In this document: positions 23,691 to 36,384 of the stretch, piece after piece
Numbering within the stretch: the stretch's first letter is position 1
Layout: each line of letters opens with the position of its first letter
The notes under the pieces: model-generated
The model's database searches: none
What the model saw: the letters and a program-made list of their open reading frames with translations, nothing else
Told to the model about the DNA's origin: nothing
Position numbers and translations under genes: made by a program
Source of the DNA: Bactrocera neohumeralis
Lineage: Eukaryota; Arthropoda; Insecta; Diptera; Tephritidae
Direction: 5' to 3'
DNA: 64,000 nt
NCBI RefSeq assembly: GCF_024586455.1
Contig: NC_065922.1
Location: forward strand, 16,860,089-16,924,088

Positions 23691-25560
23691 ATAAACATTT
23701 TTCATTCAAAAAACTTAACTCGAACACCCTGTAAAAATATTTTAACTGCAGTCACCAGGAACAACACACGATTAGCGCTACAATTTCAACTGCTTGTGAC
23801 AGCTGTTGCTACTATTGACTGCAGTTGTTGCAACTATTTTTATTTTTATTACGCTGCATATTGTTGTTTTTTTTTTCATATAAAAATATTTCTTGTTTCA
23901 TTGTTTTTATAATAAAATGCGCAAGTATAAAAGTCCATTAGTAAATCCCCACCACAGACATAAATTTCATTACGCACACACACACACTCATGCATACAAA
24001 CAAACATATTTCTCTCTGTGTGTGTGTGTGAGTGTGTGCATGCAACAGACGCCAGCAGTCACCCTTTGGTTGTATACTTTCCTGCGTGCAACACACACCG
24101 TTATTTTTATGCAACAATTCACAGCCATGAATATGCTTTGCGGCCGCCGCCAGCAGGTCGGTGTTGTCTCGTATTTTTCCGCCGCCAATGGCTGTTGGCG
24201 CAACAGGTTGCATGTTGCTGTGGCAGAGTTTTACAGACCAGCGTTGCGTTTTTCACCCCTCAACATCCTGGTTCTACGTCCGAGATATGACGCAAGGCGA
24301 AGCACTACTCTGCAGACAAGCATACAATACACACACACGCACATATTAAGGCTCAAAACTACACAATATTACACTTTCATACTCACACCTACACACTAAC
24401 ACACACATAAGACTGTGCGCGCATAATAAACGTACAAATACTTCCGTTACAGGCTGTTCGCCGTTAAATAACGGTAGTTATATATTTCAAATACGAACAC
24501 ACACACACACACTTAGGTGCATGCATCCGCATATAGACGCTAGAACTATCTCTAGCGCAGTCTACAGTATTCACAGGTTAGTCGTGTCTGTTTGTCTGTC
24601 GTGTCTGTCCGACCGCCAGGCAGCCGGCAGCTTTCGCAGATTATTGTTAATGCATGGCAATGGTTTCAAATTGAAAATAAAAATAATAATGTTCGCATGT
24701 GTGCACATGAATAATCACTTGTATGTTGCTACTTGTTGTTGTTGTAGTTGTTCCTTTTGCTGTTATTACTTTCTGTGGTATGTTGTTGTTACTGTAGTTT
24801 AGTGTGCGCGCTTGTTAGCCTACTTCATTCTACACTATAACTGGTTGTAGTTTTTATTATTATTGTTGTTGTTGTTTCGTATGCATTAGAGAAAATTGTA
24901 TTTTCATGATGTAATTGCAATATGGCAATTGAATTGTTGCACCCACACACCTACACAGTCACCGTTGCACGGCAGGCGCTTGTCTACATGTTGCTTATTA
25001 TTATTATTGCATATTTTTAGGAGCGCGTGTGCGTTGCAGCGCATAGTTGCGGTGGCATTACGGCGATATTTAGCCTTACACTCGCAATTAAATAATGTTT
25101 TTAATTAGTCTTGCTGGTTTTTAATTACTTTGCGTGCAATTAATCATTTTTTTACTTCACATTTATTGTTGTTGTTGTCGTCGTTGCTTTGGGTTGGTAT
25201 TGGTTGTAAATGGATTTTCATAAAATCCTTGACAGTTTGGCGCTAAACTAAATTAATGCTATTTTTTATGATTTATTGTATGCAACGAAAGAGGAGTGAG
25301 GATAGATAGGAGTAATTTCTAATGAAACACAGATAATTATTTATATTAATACTAAAATGTGGACAGTCTTAATACATCAGGCTCTGCCTCCTTGGCGTCA
25401 CGATTTCTACCGTGGTCATTTCAAAGATAAAGCAATGACGGATTATTGATTAATAACGTTTTTTTAATAGCGACGCTACAGAAGTAGACCGATAGAGACA
25501 GCAAATGACGCTATATTTTTTCCTTTCTTTTGACATTTCTCTTGAGTAAGGTTTGCCATT
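23691..25560. other. microsatellite-rich noncoding DNA
   Basis: CA/GT runs at 23970-24045, 24330-24410 and 24495-24515, and (GTT)n runs at 24735-24750, 24860-24880 and 25165-25180. A 168-codon open frame (23893-24399) starts with TTG and reads the CA repeats, so no gene is called. Some GC-richer stretches (24130-24300) look unique. Confidence 0.45.
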
Positions 25561-25565
25561 TCATC

Positions 25566-26270
25566 ATGGACAGATATACGATTCAACAACGAGACGAAAT
25601 TATTAAAATTTGCTATCGAAATACGGAGTTAGTGGCCTCAACTTTAAGAGCGCAACGTTCTATTTGTAGTCATCATGGATCGTCCTGTCGGAGCAACAAT
25701 TAAGCGTATAGTGGAAAAATTTTAATTCAAGGACACAGTACAAAATGTTTCCGTGCCAGTGAGACAAAGAAATGCCGGTAGTGAGGAGAATATTGCTGAC
25801 GCTAGCGCGTCAATTGAGGATGACCCAAATCAGTCTCTCACACGTCGTTCCCAAGCGTTGCGCATCTCTATGGCGACGTTGTGGCGAATTTTGCAAAAAA
25901 ATCTTGGCCTACAGCCTTATAAAATCAAATTAACGCAAGAACTGAAGCCGCTTGACCACCAGAATCGTCGTATGTTCGTGAATTGGGCTGAGCAATAACT
26001 TGAAAATGATACGGATTTGCATCGAAAAATCATCTTCAGCGATGAGGCTCATTTTTGGATGAATGGCTTCGTCAATAAGCAAAATCATCCAGTATCAGTA
26101 ATCCACATCCAGCATCAGTAATCCACACGCCCGAACAAGACTGATGTGCGCGGCTTCTTTGTATATGGGGGACAGTGCTGCGTCAAAAAACAAATGACAA
26201 TAAAGCACATGATGTATCATATCTGGCCTTATGCGGCTGAATTTTATGGCCTTAGAGTTAAGTAGAGTCT
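25566..26270 (+). pseudogene. mariner-like transposase fossil, N-terminal half
   Basis: The ATG at 25566 starts MDRYTIQQRDEIIKI, a typical opening of this fly mariner lineage. Frameshifts follow, then an 81-codon open segment (25753-25998) with the second helix-turn-helix (RRSQALRISMATLWRIL) and LTQELKPLDHQNRRMF. After a stop comes IIFSDEAHFWMNGF with the first catalytic Asp, at about 26041. A local duplication near 26090-26120 (ATCCACA...CAGCATCAGTAATCC) and loss of the second catalytic block end the recognisable part. It is a dead, 3'-truncated copy of the lineage also at 441-760 and 47940-48390. Confidence 0.8.
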
Positions 26271-27630
26271 ATCAACAAACTAAAACTATGAAAAGGTATT
26301 GAACGTCTGACGAGCGAAAAAAGAAGAGACAGGCGAACGTCAAAGAGTGACAAAGGCAATAGGATGCGACACATGGTCGCATAGGCTCAGTAAGAACGTA
26401 CCAGCCAACACGGGGAGACTTTTATTCTTGACGGCTGTTAACTGTTTCAGAATGTACCTCCACAGGTTCGACCACGATGCCGACACCACATTTTCTTTTG
26501 CAACAGTGCCGCTGAAAACGTCATATCTTTTCTCCTGCTCGAGATATGTAGTAGAGAGAACTATCATGGAACGAATAACAAACCAAAGGGTGACGCCCGA
26601 CAACATTATAAGTCACATGCTGCAATCAAAGTTGACAGCGAAGAAGGGTCATAATTTAGCAGGGAGTTTGTGAAGAAGCATTAATGCTTAACAGAAGTCC
26701 CTCAGATCCAAATACAGGAAGAAGCAGCCGGAGTTAAGTGTTTATTTTTTACTTTTTCGAAGTTTTTAGAAATAATGCAAATGAGAAATTTTCAGTTTTT
26801 GTTAGTTCACAAGATAGGGATACATTTAGGGAATGTTCATGCGCGCCGAGTTGCCACGACACTGGTGCGGCTATAACTTTGAAACTAATTCGATAATAGA
26901 TTACCCCTTTAAATAATAAAGAATTCAATAATTTTTTAAGGTAATATAAGACACTGTTGCATCATAACAACACTTATATGCCATTGAGTACTAGCGGTCA
27001 TCCATCATTGCATTACAGACTCATTTATACAGTGGCTTTCGTATCCAAAGACGTGTAACAACGATGAAAGCCATATGAAAGGTGTCTCAAGTCGAAAAGG
27101 GCGATCTATCTTTATATTTGTGTACCTAGCCTACTAAAATCTGATAAGTTCTTGATCTTGATCTTGTTAATAAAAACTCAGGCTAGTCGGTAGATACTTA
27201 GATGGATCGCCAAATCTTTTAAGGCGGCCTAATGGAGGCTTCTGCCTACTGCTTTTATATTCATTTTCGCTTCATATATAATAGATATGCAATTTTGAAT
27301 CCGAACCAGTAAAGGACTTACTTCAAAAATACAATCTGAGACGTTGTACTATATCAAGTTTTTGAAAATTTTGAAATTTTGATTTTAGAATAAGTTAGGG
27401 TGACAGACGTTTCAGATAATACATAAGCTTTCGACTAGGACGTAGGGTGATATAAAGTTCATTGTAAGCAAACAAGTATGTTAATTCTGTGGTGCTCCGT
27501 GGATTTGTGGCTTAGCCACTGAAGCCAAAGCAAATTTTGTTATATGTACCAGGCATTGCAAGAAGCTACAATTTCTATGCGGTTTGATCCTTACCAAACT
27601 AGTGATGGATTGGATCTAAAGCTGAATACT
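26271..27630. other. unassigned sequence
   Basis: A 108-codon plus-strand open frame (26347-26673) is not recognised. It overlaps a minus-strand frame of similar length, and neither shows a domain. No gene supported. Confidence 0.4.
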
Positions 27631-27634
27631 ACTT

Positions 27635-27797
27635 TTTCTTCTTAATTGATGTAGACACAGCTTACGCGGTTATAGCCGAGTTTATAACAGCGCACCAGTC
27701 GTTTCTCCTTTTCACTGCTTGGCGCCAATTGGAGATACCAAGTGTAACCAGGTCTTTCTCCACCTGGTCTTTTCAACGGAGTAGGTGGTTTTCCTAT
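27635..27797 (-). mobile_element. RTE-like LINE 3' end fragment
   Basis: The reverse complement matches the 3' end of the broken LINE at 39690-41375: CTCCGTTGAAAAGACCAGG, then GGAGAAAGACCTGGTT, then CAATTGGCGCCAAGCAG, then the termination region and the GTCTACATCAATTAAG tail. It covers only the last 160 bp, the usual result of 5' truncation in target-primed insertion. Confidence 0.75.
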
Positions 27798-28770
27798 AAT
27801 TTGGACTTTGTTCTTCGAGAGGAGCTGAAAACTCCGTCGTAATTTATAAAGTAAAACTTAATTTCCAAACATGCTTGCCTCCCACACTCCAGTGTTTAAA
27901 CTGTGATGTGCTTTTTCTCCATTATAGAAAGAGAATTATGGTTGCGTATTTTAACCTCTCGAAAGGAGACCGAGGAGATACCCGTGCTACTGCTTCAAAA
28001 CGGAAATCAATCATACTCTCGCAAAAATCATATTTCAGGCACATACCTCACCCATTTGCATTAGAAGGAGAGTTTTCAGAGAAAATAATTCTCACTAGAA
28101 AGCCTATCTACAACATACAACTACAGATAACTATCATATCTTAAATCCAATAATATAATACAAAAATCAGGTTCAAAGCATTAATTTAGGATGATACTCG
28201 TCTTCAAGAAACCACTAAATTTTAGTGAAAAATACTTTCTAAAAATTTAAGCCCTCCAGCATTCAGCTATAACAACACATCTCTAACAATAAAAACTTTA
28301 AATTTCCATAGTCCATTTTTGTATGGCGTTGCTGACCATATTGGCTACAACAATGCGGTCACGCAGCAAATTTACGCGCTCAATCAAAAGCAGACAAAGT
28401 TATGACTGCATACACACACACAAAGGCAGCAGCCGACGCAGCGCGAGAGACCGTTAAGAGTAAATTTGCGCAAAATGCGGCAACAAAACGGCAAAACGTT
28501 GCAATATGAACCACACAATTTGAAGGCTATGAAATATATTAGCAATGGCAAGCCGCATATTTCATAGAAACAACAACCACAGCGCGTGGCGCAAGCCAAC
28601 GAAAACAATCGTTGCGTACAAAAAATGCGCGCAGAAAATTAGTGAAGCGCCAAATAAGTGGAACAACTCAATAATTCAATCAGTAGCCATGAGCAACAAT
28701 GGAGTTGTAACAAAAACAACAAAGCAGAGCAGATGCATTGGATGCTAAAAGTAAGCGAATGTTGGATGGG
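27798..28770. other. unassigned sequence
   Basis: Nothing recognisable. Low-scoring open frames at 27875-28144 (plus) and 28384-28608 (minus) show no domain. Confidence 0.4.
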
Positions 28771-29840
28771 AACAAAAAGAAAATTGAAAAAAAAGTTATC
28801 TTCGGTGGCAGCGAAGCTATAATACCCTTCACAAATAAAAAAGTTGCAAACACCGGACTTTGATCGTTCAGTTTGTATGGCAGCTATATGCTCTACTGGT
28901 CCGATTTGAATAATTTCTTGCGAAATTGTACTGTTTCTTTGAATAATACTTCGTGCCGAATTTCATTATGATAGCTCTCAAAATAAAAAAGTTTTCCATG
29001 CAAGATCCAGTCCTTGATCGTTCAGTTTGTATGGCAACTATACGCTATAGTCGTCCGATTTGAATACTTTCTTCAGAGATTGTACTGTTTCTTTGAGTAA
29101 TAATTCGTGCCAAATTTCATGCTGATATCTCGTAAAACAAAAAAGTTTTCTATACAAAGACTGGATTTTGATCGTTCAGTTTGTATGGCAACTATATGCT
29201 TTAGTGGCCCGATCTGAACAATTTCTTCGGAGATTGTACCATTTCTTTGGACAACATTTCGTGCCAAATTTCATTAAGATAGCTCTCAAAATAAAAAAGT
29301 TTTCCATACAAGTACTGGATTTTGATCGTTCAGTTTACATGGCAGCTGTATGCTATAGTGGTCCGATTTGAATGATTTCTTGACAGATTGTACTGTTTAT
29401 TAGGACAGTAATTCGTGCCAAATTTCATGATTATATCTCATAAACTAAAATAGTTTTCCATACAAGGTCTGGATTGTGATTGATCAATATGTATGGCAGC
29501 TATATGCTATAGTAGTCCAATTTGAATAATTTGCGGGGATATTGTACTGTTTCTTTGAACAATAATTCGTACCAAAATTTCATGATGAAATCTCGTAAAA
29601 CAAAAAAATTTCCCATGCAAAAACTTGACTCCGATCGTTCAATTTGTATGACAGCTATATGCTATAGTGGTCCGATATCGTCAGTTCCGACAAATAAGCA
29701 ACTTCCTGGCGAAAATAAGACGTGTACAAAAATTTAGATCGATATCTCAAAAACTGAGGCACTATAACGCGCATAAACAGGCAGCCAGGAGTAGCTAAAT
29801 GGGCTCAACTCGTCATAATTTATCCTGTTCAAGGTATAAA
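28771..29840 (+). mobile_element. family B repeat with six tandem modules
   Basis: Starts AACAAAAAGAAAATTG, then GGCAGCGAAGCTATAATACC, and ends CCTGTTCAAGGTATAAA. The centre holds six modules starting at 28862, 29016, 29170, 29324, 29482 and 29633 (spacing 154, 154, 154, 158, 151). Each has a GTTCAGTTTGTATGGCAG-type start, a GTCCGATTTGAAT segment and an 'AATTTCAT' segment. The (RGAC)n tract is eroded. The shorter copies at 7236 and 3055 carry fewer modules. Confidence 0.8.
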
Positions 29841-31139
29841 AACAAACACATTTGGAAATTAAAGTGCAGCGAGCATATGTGGAGCATATTTACATATGTA
29901 TCTATGAGTGTTTGTATATGTGAGTAATTGAGCAACTGTGTGTGCGAGAGTCAAATAAGCTGTGCATATCAGTTGAGTAATGCAATTGTGTGCATGTGTG
30001 TGTGTCGGTGAATGCGGGTGCGTACATGCAAATAATTGCGAATGTGTGCATTTGACCGCCAGCAATGCCATTAATCACCGGTGTGGAAAACAATAACCGA
30101 AGGCGCTGGAATTGCATTAGACAATAGAGAGTTTGGCCGCGGCGCTGGCATTTCATGGCGAAAATTGAATGAAATGGAATTGCATTGAATTTAGAGACAT
30201 GACACGAGTGGCGCATGTGGCAGGGATAACTGGCGGAAGAGCAAGCGGCTGACTTTGCCGCCACACAGTGCATTAAGGGGACACAGGGCGCAGGAAAAGC
30301 AGGGCGCTGATAACACCAGCCGCTCGAGGCGTTATGTACTCTATTAACAAGCTCAGCGTGCGGCAGGAAATGAGCGGATATCAGAGGTACGAATAACGGC
30401 AAAGCAAACAACAGAAAGGGAAAAAAGTTTTTGTAAAACTATGGTGGATAACAACAACGTTCGAGCTGCCAGGCATGTGGTGGATACAATGCACCGCCAA
30501 CGCCACAACTACAACGCTGTGACATTGCGAAAATTTTAAATTTCAAATTCCGAAACAATTAGCTGTGACGCTGTCATCGATAGCACCGGCGACAGGAAAA
30601 CGAGTTACAGCCGGTGTAGAACTGATGCGCTGCGGTTGAACCGATTGACTGGAATTGTCATGAGCACACTTAAATTGAGAGCAGCATGCATGACGGCAAA
30701 CATTCGATATGCCATTAAAAATTAGAAATTTCGAGTTCATTTGCTGTGGCAGACGGTTAAACACACACATACTGTGGGGCAGAGGGCAAGACTAGAAAAA
30801 AGTTAATTTAATACACGTGTCTGTATTTGAGTATAAATTTCAATTATGTGTACCGAACACACCCACGAGCAACGAATACGGAATGTGGATAAATGGTGAG
30901 CAGATAAATTTTTCATATTTTTGCGAGCTGCAGTTGTCAATGGCGTTTTTCGTGGAAGAGACAAAATTGTGTGGCTAATTAAAAAGCTCATATTACGTTT
31001 GTGCTTATATATTTTTAACGAAAAGTAATGAAAATTTGGATATCATTCTGCAAACAATTTAGAATTTCTAAAATTGAAAATAGCAATTAAATCTTTTATG
31101 TAAAATGTAATCGAAAAAAAAACTTTTACAAAATCATGC
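29841..31139. other. noncoding, relatively GC-rich, some GT repeats
   Basis: No gene called. A 169-codon minus-strand open frame (29902-30411) starts with TTG, is full of His, Cys and Thr from GT repeats, and has no recognisable domain. Confidence 0.45.
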
Positions 31140-32400
31140 CCAATATTTTATTCAGTACCGAAAATTTTTTTCAGTCCCGAAATTTCACTTTGTAAAAAAA
31201 GTAATTTTGAAATCGAATCTTAAGTCTGTAAATCTCAAAAAATAATATTAATCCCGATATTTTATTTAATCCCGATTTTACTCAGTTTCGTAGATCATTT
31301 TAGGCAGCAAATTTGACAAATATTAGGCAAGCAATGTTTTTATTGTATATTGTCTATAATGCCAAAAACACTTATTTTAAAATCCATCAATAAGATTCAA
31401 TTTCAAATGTGTACCTAATCCCGAAACTTAATTTAGTCCCAAAAACTTACAAACATCTCATAATAAACTTGGAATATATTTCGTTTTTTCTTTTTAATTT
31501 AATAATCCCAACACTTTTTTTCAATCCCGAAATTTTTATCAGTTCCGCAATTTTATTTGAACTCGAAATTTCACGATCCCAAAACTAACAATTTTGAAAT
31601 CAAAGCTTAACATTCGCGGCATAAGCAAAAAAGTCCCGAAAATTTTTTCAATCCCGAAATCTTACTTAGTCTTTAAATTTCTCGATCGTACAAAAATGAA
31701 CTCTGAAATCAAATCATAACATTAATGGCATAAACAAGTAAATCCCGAAATTTTATTTAATCCCGGAATTTCACTCAGTACCGAAAAATGTTCAGTTCCC
31801 AAATTTTAGGTACAAATTACTCAAGAAACGTTGAATTGTATTATATGAGTTAAGTCGAAAACACTTTTTAAAAAATTCCGAAATTTTCTTCAGTCTCAAA
31901 TTTCTATTTACATATGCCATTGCTAGATTCTATACCATACAATCTCCAAATATTAGAAACGTCTCACAATAAATTTGGAATATCTTTCGTAAACAATAAA
32001 GTTGCAATAATTATGTTGAAAAAAGCTTTGGGGAAAACGGCATATTTTTTTACACCTGGGCCGGAAACCCTTTTTAGCACCCAAATGGTATAAATGTTAC
32101 GCAAAAGACGTTAAATAATTAATAACAAAAACAAAAATTAAAAATCCCGAAATTTGATTCAGTCCCGACTTTGTACTAAATCCCGAAATTAAACATATCG
32201 GCATATTTTTTTACGACTGAAATTTTACTTGACCCCAAAACCCTTTTCAGCACCTAAATGGCATACCTGTTACGCAAGGGACGTTGTATAATGAATCAAT
32301 AATTTATAAAAAAAAAATTAAGAATCCCGAAATTTGATTCAGTCCCGAATCTGTACTAAATCCCGAAATTGTACAGGCCTCTCACAAAAAATTTGTAGTA
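31140..32400. repeat. degenerate short-motif region (TCCCGAAATTT)
   Basis: Dozens of variants of TCCCGAAATTT preceded by AG, AA or CAG (for example at 31175, 31510, 31640, 31740, 32145 and 32325) are spread over 1.25 kb at irregular 20-60 bp spacing. A higher-order duplication joins 32080-32190 and 32250-32375: both have a GCAC-CAAATGG-AT segment, a TTACGCAA-GACGTT segment and AATCCCGAAATTTGATTCAG. No coding potential. Confidence 0.8.
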
Positions 32401-34204
32401 TTTTTGGTAAAACTTGGTGGTAATAAATTTGGCTGGTAGTAATAATGTGTTAAAAGCAAACAAAATAAATTAGAATGTTGCCACCTGTTTGAAATTTTTT
32501 TAAGAATACAATAATTACACAAACAAGCACCAAAAAGTGCAGAACTGCACGAAACCCTGCATTAAACAAAAAAATTCTGGGAGTTGCCACCTATACAAAA
32601 AATTTAATTCAAAAAATTAATAAGTTTGCGATTTATTAATGTAATATTGACAAAGAAAAGAAGGTCAAAGGGCGTACGCTGCAATAATTGGAGAGGGTTG
32701 CCAACCACTCAAAAATTTACAGGAATAAAAATTTAAAATATGGTAACACGGCCATAAAAAATAAACAGTTTTAAAAATTCACATCGCCGCCAATTTCGAA
32801 TTTTAAATTTTTTTAAATGCATAACTTATAAGCTAAATATCCGTGTAGCTTCCACTACAAACGAGCACAACTTTAAACCGACAATCAACACATGCTTGCC
32901 ACTGCCATTTAGCCAGCAACAAACTACGCGGCTAGTGAACCGTTATCAATCAAGCCTTGCTGCTGCTGCTCGTTTAATTGTGAAGCAATTTAGTAGCGAT
33001 TGCACGCAAATGAGGTGCTGATTAGTGGCGGTGAGGCGGCAGAGAGGCTGAGACCAAGCGACTTCAGTGCTGGCGCTTAAAACCACACACATACAGGCAC
33101 AAATCAGCACACAGTTGGCAACCGTCATTTGCGTTTCGCTAAGCTTTTAGCTTGCTCCACTGATTACGGTTGGCTTTGCGAGCAAGACGCTCTTAATTAT
33201 GCATAATTAACCTGTGCGCGCGCCCATATCTGTTGTCTGTGTGTATGTATGTATGTGCATATGTGTGGGTGCGCATACCTAACACTAAAACTAGTATGCA
33301 TTAGTGTGTGTGTATGTGTGGTAAAGCCTAATGGTTTGTGTTTTTAACTTATTCACCGACAGCCAGAGTTAGTCGTAGGCTTTCATTAATCCAATTAGTG
33401 CAGAGCTCTGTGTGTGTGTGTGCATCTTGCTTCACCTTTGCTTATTTGTAAACATGTGTGTGCTTGCCAGATAATGCCGTTGATGTGATTTCATCTGATT
33501 TACATTTGTGTGCGCGGCTTAACTTAACTGTCGTAAAATTCAATTTCACTTTGCATACTTTTAGGCAAATGCGCTGAAGCAATTGACGGCAATTTTATTC
33601 AAGGCAATAAAAGTGAAGTGAACACATTTAATCCTTTAAATGGCTTAGCATATCAATGAATAAGTAAATAATGATGTACATACATGTGAGTGGAGGAATG
33701 CATGTTTGTATGTATGTATATACATATATATATATTAGGGTGGATCTTATTTACCAAGTTGATTGCTTTTTCGATGACTCAAACTGAAGTTTAAGTTTTT
33801 GTCATTATAACAAAGAACCAAGGTGAACACACTCTTTATGCTCAATTTTAACATAATCTAAATTGTTTCACTTTTCCCGAATATTTTATATGCGTTTTAC
33901 AAAATATTTTATCTCCAAAACAAACAAATCTACAACTTCGAAAATTCGATATTCTAGTACAAAATGTTTAACTCTACAAAAAAGTCTTAATCGTTTTTTT
34001 TTTTTTTTTTTTCAAAAAAAGATTGTTTTTAAGTTCTAGTACGCAATTAAAGCTATCATATGTACTGCATTCATATGGTACACCATGTCGTATGAGCAAC
34101 AAATAATAACTTACTTGTATGAGCACTCGGGTGATTTGATTCCTAACTTTAGCCGACTATAACTTCTAAAGAAGTGGTTCTATGAAAAAAATCATCGGGA
34201 GCTT
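32401..34204. other. noncoding DNA with GT/TATG repeats
   Basis: Holds recurrent GTTGCCA phrases at about 32476, 32582 and 32697, microsatellites at 33235-33330 and 33405-33420, and a TATA run at 33715-33735. The strand at 32870-33180 looks unique. No gene supported. Confidence 0.4.
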
Positions 34205-34252
34205 TTTTCGGAGCTGAGATATGGTTCTTGGTCCATAAGTGGGCGAGCGCCA
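34205..34252 (+). mobile_element. small family A fragment
   Basis: A 45-bp piece matching one module of family A: GAGATATGGTTCTTGGTCC, then ATAAGTGGGCGAGCGCC. Flanks are not A-like. Confidence 0.6.
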
Positions 34253-35078
34253 AATAACAAAAATTAATGTAATTGGAGCAGATAATTGTGTACTATAATA
34301 TGATGATTTAAAAGTTGTAGATTTACTTGATTAATGAAAAATATTAAAAAATTCCAAGTTATATACATAAAAAAAGAAATGTGAGTTTCAATTAAAAAAA
34401 AGAAGAAGAAAAGAGTTTTTACGTTCGATCTTTTTTTCGAACAAACACTGAAACTTCCAAAGGCCTATGAAACAAAAATAAAAAAATATAAGCGTGGGAA
34501 ATAACGGTCACCCTAATATACGTACTATATTTGTATATATGAATGTTGACAGCACTCTGAGCTAAAGTTTTATTTCGAAATAATTGATTTCATCCTAACA
34601 GATTTTATACATTAAATATTTAAATGTTCATGGCATGGTATGCATATATGCGTGCAGGAATTTGTGGCAAAATTGACTTAGAGCTTAGAATTCAATAATT
34701 TTAATAAATCAAATGAAACCAATGACAGCAACAGCTTGAAATAACAAAAATTAATATTTAATTTTGCAGCAAATAAAAGCTGAGATATGTTTCAAAGTTC
34801 AAGGCATTCGAGTAAAATGTTGGATATTTCACTAATGTTATTTCGTATAAGAAATTACGGCATGGTAGTTAAGGTATCTAACATATTTATTAAAGTGAGA
34901 AATAACAAAAAAAAAATAAATAAATAAAATATATAAAATAAGACCATTAGATTTATAATTTTCGTGAATTTAATAACGGGCGGGTTCTAAAGTTAGGAAA
35001 TTATTTTCATGGCAACTTTTGCAGCAGAAAATAGTATTAAATACTTCTTAAATACTCCTCATCAGTAAAAGATTAAAT
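34253..35078. other. unassigned AT-rich sequence
   Basis: Very AT-rich with poly-A tracts. No gene or named repeat seen. Confidence 0.4.
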
Positions 35079-35242
35079 ATATATGTGACCTGGTCTACGG
35101 AAAGGGGACTTAGGTGGCAAAATTAATTTTTCACTTTTTAGTTGATTCGGATGGAAGATGAGCTGCTTTTTCACGTGATAGAATCCAAAAAGTCACAACT
35201 TTTCGCACGTTAGCTCCCTTTTCGTAGACCAGATCACATATA
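35079..35242. mobile_element. palindromic MITE copy 2
   Basis: Same terminal inverted repeat as 15111-15270 (TGTGACCTGGTCTACG on the left, CGTAGACCAGATCACA on the right) and the same subterminal CGCACGTTAGC before the right repeat, with a different centre. Confidence 0.75.
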
Positions 35243-35580
35243 AATAATATTAAAATCAAAAATAAAATAAACCGTTGCCTACATTTAGGCAATTCACTCT
35301 ATTTTAGTATAGTTCCATACCATAAGGAAAAATTTGTAAGCAACTGATTCTAACTTTGAGGTACAATAAATTGTTTTTCTTCGCGAATTCGCAATGTAAA
35401 CGTAACTACATATATGACTTATAAGGGATTTGATCAAAAATTGTTGGCTTAAGAGATATCGATTTTTTTAATTTAATTAATTTTTTTTTTCAAATTATTA
35501 TATAGTCGAGACAACTAGCCCCTAGATATAGCTGAGGTTAAAAAAATACAGAGCATTTTTCTTGACGCAAAGACATTTAA
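35243..35580. other. unassigned AT-rich sequence
   Basis: Nothing recognised beyond a small palindrome around TTGCCTACATTTAGGCAA at about 35277. Confidence 0.4.
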
Positions 35581-36105
35581 AACAAGAAAGTAAGAGCTAA
35601 GTTCGGGTATAACATTTCATACTCTTGCTACTTGGTAGGATTAAAGCCATTAACTTGTTAGTTATATGGTGGCTAGGGAGAATTTTCACCCAATTTTATT
35701 CATTCTAAGCACAAATGGCTACACTTGGAATCTCCTATTGACGTCAAACAGCGAAAAGGAAGAGGAACTGGCACGCTTTTGTAAAATCGGTTATAACCGC
35801 GAAAGCGGTGTCTACGCCAATAAAAAAGAAGAAGAAGCACTAACATGCACCCTTATAAGAAAGACACGCTCACTTAAGATCACTTACATATTGACTGATA
35901 TTTGTGCTATAAAGTCACCTGGAACTTCGAAAATCTTTATATTAGTTATATGGCGGCTAAGGGAAGTATTTACCCGGTTTTAAGCAATTTTTACACACAG
36001 ATATACCATTATAAGAAAAATACTCTATCTGAATTTCAGTTATATAACTCTAACATTGACCGATACTTTCGATCAAAAGTCAACTATAGGTACTAGGGTC
36101 TACAT
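35581..36105 (+). repeat. family D repeat, related left end to family A
   Basis: Starts AACAAGAAAGTAAGAGCTAAGTTCGGGT, read here as AACAAGAAAGTAAGAGC plus TAAGTTCGGGT, which resembles the left end of family A. Two modules begin TTAGTTATATGG at 35659 and 35941. A LINE tail lies between them. The right end was not identified. Confidence 0.5.
35722..35852 (+). mobile_element. RTE-like LINE 3' tail inside family D repeat
   Basis: ACTTGGAATCTCC, then a GCGAAAAGGAAGAGG segment, GGTTATAACCGCG and GCGGTGTCTACGCCAATAAA followed by (GAA)n. This matches the last about 130 bp of the LINE at 39690-41375. The 3' GAA-type tail fits this clade's short tandem tails. Confidence 0.7.
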
Positions 36106-36384
36106 ATTCGTTACCTAAGGGTCTTAACAGTTTCTGTTCGATTTGGGAAATTTTTGATTATAAGGTGGCACACCACAAAGGCACTATTAGTGCAAAATTT
36201 TACCTAGTTATATGAATTCATTGTTAATTTGTGTACTCTTCGTCAAGACTATGTCCGTAATTTGAGAGAGAAAGTAAAGAATCCAACTCAGAACAAACTT
36301 TATATCAAAAAGTAGGAATGACATTTTACTTATTTAGTTACTTTCAGTTTTATAACCCTTTGCTTATTATCAATCAAAAGTGTT

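Noticed and set aside
23893..24399. 168-codon plus-strand open frame
   Set aside because: Starts with TTG and is dominated by His/Thr from CA microsatellites.
29902..30411. 169-codon minus-strand open frame
   Set aside because: Starts with TTG; low-complexity His/Cys/Thr sequence with no recognisable motif.
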